Shown here: piece after piece, positions 59,459-64,000 of the stretch
Numbering within the stretch: the stretch's first letter is position 1
Layout of the letters: the number at the start of each line of letters is the position of its first letter
Assembly: GCF_030371825.1 (NCBI RefSeq)
Contig: NZ_JAUDDM010000001.1
Direction: 5' to 3' (one strand)
Length of the DNA stretch: 64,000 nucleotides
Origin: Collinsella sp944321445
GTDB taxonomy: Bacteria; Actinomycetota; Coriobacteriia; Coriobacteriales; Coriobacteriaceae
Translations under genes and position numbers: made by a program
Notes under the pieces: generated by a model
Database searches by the model: none
What the model was told of the DNA's origin: nothing
Seen by the model: the letters and a program-made list of their open reading frames with translations, nothing else

Positions 59459-60082
59459 TTAGCTATTCTTCATCACAATGCTGTCAACGACGTCGGCGAC
59501 GTGCTCGACGCTGTCGACGCAGTACTCCAGGAAGGTGTAGATCTCATGCCAGGTGAAGACCTCCATGGGATCGGTGCAGTTGGTGTGCAGGCTGTGCATC
59601 GCCTCGATATAGAGCGAATCAGCCTCCTCCTCGATGCTGTTGATGTGGATGACCGTGTCGCGCAGGGTCTTGGAGCGCTTGAACTGCGGAAGCTCCTGCA
59701 GCAACTTCACCATCTCGGAGCAGGAGTTCTCGATCTTCTCGACGAGCTCGAGGGAATCGGGTCGAATGGTGCGGATGTTGTTGAAGTAGAGCCGCAGCAG
59801 CACGCCCTCGATCCGATCGACGACAGTATCGAGCAAATCACTCAGCTGCGCGATGTCCTCGCGCTCGATGGGTGTGACGAACGCCGTCACGAGGGCATCG
59901 AGCACCTCGTGCTTGTGCTCGTCGGCGGCCTGCTCGATCGCATGCATCTCGTCCATACGCTGCTTCAGCGTACCGGGATCGTACGAGCGCATGATGTCCG
60001 CCAGCAGGCGGGCACCCTTGCACGACAGCTCGGCGCATGCCTGGAACGAATCAAAATAGAACGAGTCGTTTTTCCTAGCCAC
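59459..60082 (-). CDS. DUF47 (PhoU-like) Pit accessory protein
   Basis: The 207-residue all-helical protein belongs to DUF47, a PhoU relative found beside Pit transporters. It contains DEMHAIEQAADEHKHEVLDA and REDIAQLSDLLDTVVDRIEG, with Glu/Asp-rich faces that bind metal in PhoU relatives. It lies 74 bases downstream of pit, but a terminator-like hairpin in the gap (60116-60143) may lower its expression relative to pit. It probably regulates or assists phosphate uptake. Confidence 0.92.
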   Translation of the reverse strand: MARKNDSFYFDSFQACAELSCKGARLLADIMRSYDPGTLKQRMDEMHAIEQAADEHKHEVLDALVTAFVTPIEREDIAQLSDLLDTVVDRIEGVLLRLYFNNIRTIRPDSLELVEKIENSCSEMVKLLQELPQFKRSKTLRDTVIHINSIEEEADSLYIEAMHSLHTNCTDPMEVFTWHEIYTFLEYCVDSVEHVADVVDSIVMKNS

Positions 60083-60115
60083 AGTTCCTACCTTTCACAG
60101 GTTGTCTTGCACATG

Positions 60116-60143
60116 AAAAGCCGGCACGTGCGGACGTGCCGGC
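60116..60143 (-). terminator. terminator-like hairpin between pit and the DUF47 gene
   Basis: GCCGGCACGT-CCGC-ACGTGCCGGC is followed on the minus strand by TTTTC. The next gene starts 34 bases later. Confidence 0.75.
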
Positions 60144-60156
60144 ATACAGGTCGAAA

Positions 60157-61209
60157 TTAGAACAGCATCATGAAAATCTTGGCCATGACGAAGCTGATGA
60201 GGCCGCAGCCCGGGAACGTGAACACCCAGGTGAGCACCATGTCCTTCACCACGGAGAAATTGATGGCCGAAATGCGCTTCACCGCGCCGACGCCCATGAT
60301 GGCGCTCGTCTTGGTGTGCGTGGTGGACACGGGGATGCCGAACACAGTGGAGAGCATGATGCAGAAGGCGCCCGCGAGGTCCGCGGAGAAACCCTGGAAC
60401 TTCTCGAGCTTCACCATGTCCATGCCCACGGACTTGATGATCTTCTCGCCGCCCACGCTCGTGCCGACGCCCATGACGACGGAGCACAGCAGCATGAGCC
60501 ACACGGGAATGACGGCGCCGGAGACATCGGGCTGACCGTTGCAGAAAGCAACGCCCAGCAGCAACACGCCGATGAATTTCTGGCCATCCTGGGCGCCGTG
60601 CATGAAGCTCATGGCGGCAGCACCGAAGATCTGCAGGTACGTGAAGGCACCGTTGGCTTTTCGTCGGTCTATGTTGGCACATACGATGGTGAGCAGCTTG
60701 CATATGCCCCAGCCGATGGCGAAGCCCAAAACAAGGCTCAGCACCAGGCCGTAGAGCACCTTGACCCACTCGTCCATGTTGACGCCGCCCAGGCCGTTTT
60801 GAATGGCCAGCGCAGCGCCCGTAAGGCCAGCAATGAGGCTGTGGCTCTCGCTGGTGGGAATGCCGAAAATGGACGCCCCCACGCTGTAGACCACGATCGA
60901 GAACAACGCAGCGCACAGCGCGATAAGCGCCTCGTGCGTATCACCGCCGAAATCGACCATATTGCTGATTGTGGATGCTACGGATGCGTTGAGGTGCGTC
61001 ATGATCAAGACGCCAAGGAAATTGAAGATCGCGCTCATGATGATCGCGGGGCGCACGTTCATGCAACGTGTCGAGATGCAGGTGGCGATTGCGTTCGGGG
61101 CATCCGTCCAGCCGTTGACGAAGATGACACCCAGGGTCAGGAGAACCGAAATCGCCATAATCGGATTCGTGGTGACCTGGCCCAAGAATTCAGTTAGTGA
61201 GACTTCCAA
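60157..61209 (-). CDS. pit: low-affinity inorganic phosphate transporter (Pit family)
   Basis: The 350-residue membrane protein has the duplicated Pit motif: FVNGWTDAPNAIATCIST near residue 32 and MHGAQDGQKFIGVLLLG in the second half, plus GIPTSESHSLIAGLTGAAL and GIPVSTTHTKTSAIMGVGAV. It imports phosphate as a metal complex driven by protons. The start is TTG at 61209, after GGAGGAG; the longer frame has no site. A promoter candidate and TGTAAG repeats lie upstream. Confidence 0.93.
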   Translation of the reverse strand: MEVSLTEFLGQVTTNPIMAISVLLTLGVIFVNGWTDAPNAIATCISTRCMNVRPAIIMSAIFNFLGVLIMTHLNASVASTISNMVDFGGDTHEALIALCAALFSIVVYSVGASIFGIPTSESHSLIAGLTGAALAIQNGLGGVNMDEWVKVLYGLVLSLVLGFAIGWGICKLLTIVCANIDRRKANGAFTYLQIFGAAAMSFMHGAQDGQKFIGVLLLGVAFCNGQPDVSGAVIPVWLMLLCSVVMGVGTSVGGEKIIKSVGMDMVKLEKFQGFSADLAGAFCIMLSTVFGIPVSTTHTKTSAIMGVGAVKRISAINFSVVKDMVLTWVFTFPGCGLISFVMAKIFMMLF

Positions 61210-61366
61210 AACGCCAAACTCCTCCGTCGAGACGCGTGCGGACCCCGGCCCGGTTGACTGTGACGACAGCCATAGGGGCAATGTGGCCGAGGGCGCAACG
61301 TGTGGCGGGCGCCGGGCGGTAAAACAGCCAAAACAGCCCGGATTCCTGCGCGTATGCGCGGTGTAA

Positions 61367-61433
61367 AGCGTAGCACTTTACCGTATCTTAGCCAACACGT
61401 TACATTGGTTCTCGTTTGTAAGGGTTTTGTAAG
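61367..61433 (-). promoter_or_regulatory. pit promoter with PhoP-box-like repeats
   Basis: TTGGCT (61390-61395) and TACGCT (61367-61372) lie 17 bases apart on the minus strand. Upstream, CTTACA occurs twice with an 11-base period (61417-61433), as in PhoP boxes of Gram-positive bacteria. Confidence 0.55.
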
Positions 61434-61540
61434 GCGCCACGCTTACATGGGAGATCTCACAGCGACCTACAAGTGCGCTGAAGACCATTTCACCTGTTCA
61501 AATGGTATGTCTAACCAGACGCGATAAAGCGTGGACGGCG

Positions 61541-61897
61541 CAAAGCGGACCGATAAGCCGGGTTCTGTCGAGAACGGTCATTTATCTTGGCGCACACGTC
61601 ACCGTGCGGCTCCTCGCACGCTACCCGAGCGCGGACCGGGCCGGCCCATCGCGCTCCTATTCGCGCTTGCTCCGGATGGGGTTTACCAAGCCGCCGCGTT
61701 GCCGCGACGCTGGTGGTCTCTTACACCACCGTTTCAGCTTTTCCCTTTACGCATACGCGCAGGTGGGAGTCTTCTTTTCTGCGGCACTTTCCGTCGGGTC
61801 GCCCCGCCTGGCCGTTAGCCAGCATCCTGCCCTGTGGAGCCCGGACTTTCCTCACGCCGGGGTCTCCCCCGGTCGCGCGACCGTCTGGCCCGCTTTG
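61541..61897 (-). ncRNA. rnpB: RNase P RNA, bacterial class A
   Basis: The minus strand has all landmarks: GAGGAAAGTCCGGGCTCC with ACAGGGC near the 5' end, GCTGGCTAACGGCC and, at the 3' end, ACAGAACCCGGCTTATCGG. The terminal helix P1 pairs CAAAGCGGGCC with GGTCCGCTTTG. It is about 357 nt and processes the 5' ends of tRNAs. TACAAT, a -10 box, lies 10 bases upstream (61907-61912). Confidence 0.96.
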
Positions 61898-62001
61898 CAA
61901 GGGCACATTGTAGCATCTGAAGCGATCGTTGCCTCCCACTATTCCGCTGCATGGGCCCGGTCGGGCAAAACGTACAGATTCACGACGGATGACGGTATCA
62001 A

Positions 62002-62040
62002 AACGCAAACGGGCCCGCTTCCCTCGCGAGAAGCGGGCCC
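62002..62040 (-). terminator. divIVA terminator
   Basis: GGGCCCGCTT and AAGCGGGCCC arms; GTTTGCGTTTTG follows on the minus strand. About 31 bases after the divIVA stop. Confidence 0.75.
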
Positions 62041-62070
62041 GAATCAAAGCGCTATGCGTGCACGCAGACC

Positions 62071-62745
62071 TTAGTCGAGGTCGTCCATGCCGAAGTCATC
62101 GACCGGAGCGAAGGGGTCGCCGCCCATGACCGGAGCGGGAGCCGGCTCGGGGACGGGAGCGACGGGGGTCTCGACCACAGGGGTCGAGGCGGCGGAGCCG
62201 CTAGGGGTGGAGCTCAGCAGGTTGCTGGGGAAGGAATTCTGAGCGTCGTCCATGAAGTGCTGGATAAGCTTGAGGTACTCGCTCTTGAACTCCTCGCGGG
62301 AAGCCTTGAGGCGATCGATCTCCTCGATCTCGCTCTGCTTCTCGGCGAGCGCCTGGCGGATGACCTCACGGGCCTTGGCATCGGCGTCGTTGCGGATGCG
62401 CTCGGCGTTCTCGCGGGCCTCGGCGATGATGTTGTCAGCCGTCTGCTGGGCGGCGATGAGGGCGGCGGAGATCTGACGCTCGCTCGCGCCGTAGGCGGGC
62501 TCGGGAGCAGGGGCGACAACCGGCTCGGGCGCGGGAGCGGCCTGGGCCTCGGCAAGCTGAGCCTGGGTGTCGGAGAGCTGCTGCTCGGTCATGGTCAGAC
62601 GGTTCTTCAGGTCAACGATCTTGTTGAGCATGGCGTCGACTTCAGCGGACACCTGCTCGAGGAACACATCGACCTCACCGGGGTCATAGCCGCGCTTGGC
62701 CTCGGAGAACGTCTGAGCCTGGATGTCAGCAGGGGTGATAGCCAT
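62071..62745 (-). CDS. divIVA: DivIVA cell-division/polarity protein
   Basis: The 224-residue protein has the DivIVA N-terminal domain: MAITPADIQAQTFSEAKRGY with the DPGEVDVFLEQV segment, then long coiled coils (about residues 40-75 and 105-170) and a Pro/Ala-rich linker and tail. It binds curved membrane at poles and septum and, in actinobacteria, organises growth. AAGGAG precedes the ATG at 62745. It is the last gene of the yggS-sepF-yggT-divIVA group, the usual order at the end of the division cluster. Confidence 0.95.
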   Translation of the reverse strand: MAITPADIQAQTFSEAKRGYDPGEVDVFLEQVSAEVDAMLNKIVDLKNRLTMTEQQLSDTQAQLAEAQAAPAPEPVVAPAPEPAYGASERQISAALIAAQQTADNIIAEARENAERIRNDADAKAREVIRQALAEKQSEIEEIDRLKASREEFKSEYLKLIQHFMDDAQNSFPSNLLSSTPSGSAASTPVVETPVAPVPEPAPAPVMGGDPFAPVDDFGMDDLD

Positions 62746-62805
62746 GTTTGTACTCCTTTTCATCACTGAAGGCGATGCCGCATCTTCCGGCAGCCTCGTG
62801 TCACC

Positions 62806-63075
62806 TTATAAGATTATATTGAATACCAGCCGTTCCGCCAGACTCAACGCAATAAGTGCAACAACCGGCGAAAAGTCGATGCCGCCCATGGGCGGGATGA
62901 TGCGTCGGAAGAAGTTGAGGTACGGGCCGACCAGCCGATCGAGCACGACGGCGAAATCGTACACGATACCGCCCTGCCGCATGGGAAACCATGACAGCAG
63001 GCAATAGATAACAATCAGCAGCTCGTAGAAGCCCACGAGCGTGGAGATAGCCTGAACCAGGGTGTAAATGGTGAT
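62806..63075 (-). CDS. yggT: YggT family membrane protein, probable non-canonical start
   Basis: Two hydrophobic helices surround the family motif SWFPM with RRIIPPMGGIDFSPVVALI. The earliest in-frame ATG/GTG/TTG is a GTG at 63036 without a binding site, which would give 76 residues and lose part of helix 1. In the same frame GAGGAG lies just before ATC ACC ATT (63075-63067), and starting there gives ITIYTLVQAISTLVGFYELL with the normal N terminus. I set the start at the ATC (63075); ATT at 63069 is as likely. The protein acts with SepF in division or osmotic stress. Confidence 0.75.
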   Translation of the reverse strand: MTIYTLVQAISTLVGFYELLIVIYCLLSWFPMRQGGIVYDFAVVLDRLVGPYLNFFRRIIPPMGGIDFSPVVALIALSLAERLVFNIIL

Positions 63076-63087
63076 CGAACTCCTCGA

Positions 63088-63795
63088 TTACTTGAGATAG
63101 CCGTCCGCACGCAGCTTGGCCAGATCGGAATCCTTGACCTCGCAGCCCTGCGGCAGCACGATGAAAATGCGGTCGCCCAGCTCCTTGATGGTGGCGCCCA
63201 GGCCGCACGCGAAGCCGTAGCTGAAGTCGAGCACGCGCTTGGCCACCTCGGTGCGCACGCCCACGAAGATGAGCGCGACCGGCTGGCGGGTACGCACGCG
63301 GCGCACGACCGTCTCGACGTCGTCATAGCTCTCGGGACGAAGCACGTAGGCAGGCAGCTGCGGGGTGCCGTTCACGACAGCGTTGATGTGCGCAGAGGCA
63401 TCCGAAGCGGGGGCAGCATTGTACGCAGGTGCCTGACGGCGCGCCTCGGCATAGCTCGAAGGGGTGTCGTACGCGCCGGGACGATAGGCAGCATCGGAGC
63501 TGCGGGAAGGCGGGTTGAACGTCGTGGCATGACGATCGGCATCGCCTACGAGCTGGCCGCTGCGGGTGTAGACCGCTACGGACTCGGCCTCGCCGCGATG
63601 GGTCTGGCCCAGCAAGCCGTGGCTCGGCTCGGGCTGCTCGTAGCCGTAGTCGGACTCGCCGTATCCACGGTCGTCATAGCCCTCGTCGCCTTCGTAATAC
63701 TCGTCGGCGTAGCCCTCTTCGTCCGCATAGTCGTCGTTTCCAAAACCCTGCGTGTGGGCCGCAATCTTGTTCTTGATGTCGTCTAGGAAGCTCAC
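63088..63795 (-). CDS. sepF: SepF cell-division protein
   Basis: The 235-residue protein has the N-terminal membrane-binding helix (MSFLDDIKNKIAAHTQGFG), an acidic Tyr/Glu/Asp-rich linker longer than in Bacillus, and the conserved C-terminal SepF domain from about residue 140 (RPESYDDVETVVRRVRTRQP, then LDFSYGFACGLGATIKELGD, then IFIVLPQGCEV). It polymerises on FtsZ and anchors the Z-ring. The GTG at 63795 follows AGAGAGG. The yggT frame begins in the same region just after its stop. Confidence 0.95.
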   Translation of the reverse strand: MSFLDDIKNKIAAHTQGFGNDDYADEEGYADEYYEGDEGYDDRGYGESDYGYEQPEPSHGLLGQTHRGEAESVAVYTRSGQLVGDADRHATTFNPPSRSSDAAYRPGAYDTPSSYAEARRQAPAYNAAPASDASAHINAVVNGTPQLPAYVLRPESYDDVETVVRRVRTRQPVALIFVGVRTEVAKRVLDFSYGFACGLGATIKELGDRIFIVLPQGCEVKDSDLAKLRADGYLK

Positions 63796-63865
63796 GATGG
63801 TACCTCTCTGCCCGTGCTGCGGATATCCTCTGTGTGGTGCAGGCTCGACAAAACGCCAAGCACTC

Positions 63866-64000
63866 CTATTGTAGAGCAAAAGCCGGGTCAAACACCACTC
63901 TACCCAGCCGAACGATCGTTGAACCCTCCTCGAGCGCGATATCGAAGTCCTCGCTCATTCCGCAGGACAGTTCCGGAAGCTCGATGCCATACACCGAGGA
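63866..64000 (-). CDS. yggS: YggS-type PLP homeostasis protein, C-terminal part
   Basis: Only the last 45 residues are in the window. ELSCGMSEDFDIALEEGSTI followed by VRLGRVVFD is the family's C-terminal signature (LSMGMSxDFxxAIxxG, then VRIG). YggS binds pyridoxal phosphate without catalysing a known reaction and is usually upstream of sepF, as here. Confidence 0.9.
   Translation of the reverse strand, partial: SSVYGIELPELSCGMSEDFDIALEEGSTIVRLGRVVFDPAFALQ

Overview
The window is chromosomal DNA of a high-GC Gram-positive anaerobe. The tig-clpP-clpX order, a divIVA-yggT-sepF-yggS division block, DivIVA and SepF without a nearby outer-membrane system, encoded CCA on all three tRNAs, and enzymes of strictly anaerobic metabolism point to the class Coriobacteriia (a Collinsella- or Olsenella-like gut actinobacterium). 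This placement is inferred from gene content, not from a marker search.

Layout. 1-2.4 kb: start of rimP with a terminator-like leader, a DUF3990 ADP-ribosyltransferase-like gene with a small partner, and a membrane protein. 2.6-12.8 kb: a sodium:solute symporter, leuS, guaB, a one-domain ModE-type regulator, mntP, a degenerate trans-sulfuration enzyme and thrS with a putative attenuator. 13-19.5 kb: zinc-ribbon membrane protein, M24 peptidase, RlpA-like secreted protein, folC and a GltD-like oxidoreductase. 19.6-26.1 kb: valS, clpX, clpP, tig, tRNA-Leu. 26.4-48.8 kb: a molybdenum and selenium region with a three-subunit molybdenum hydroxylase, gdhA, a selD/Se-carrier/desulfurase-like/yedF operon, a formate-nitrite channel, an IS256-family insertion, tRNA-Gly and tRNA-Pro, an MFS transporter, a double-cubane-cluster protein with its ATPase activator, modABC and moeA-mogA. 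49-61 kb: fluoride-type CLC, lipid kinase, release-factor-like protein, xpt, phosphofructokinase, mscL, lipase-like hydrolase, metY, a redox protein, yigZ, and the pit phosphate system. 61.5-64 kb: RNase P RNA and the end of the cell-division cluster.

Functional links. ModABC imports molybdate, and MogA and MoeA insert it into molybdopterin for the hydroxylase at 26-30 kb. The selD operon is the type that in other anaerobes supplies labile selenium to such hydroxylases. Two operators upstream of modA and one upstream of moeA share an 18-bp dyad motif, so they may form one regulon. Xpt and the xanthine-dehydrogenase-like enzyme may both act on purines.

The most unusual property is the non-coding DNA. 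At least eight families of inverted repeats occupy the intergenic regions, mostly just downstream of stop codons. One 140-nt element occurs twice with compensating base changes in its stem, which suggests selection for a folded structure. No rRNA, CRISPR array, prophage or plasmid functions were seen.
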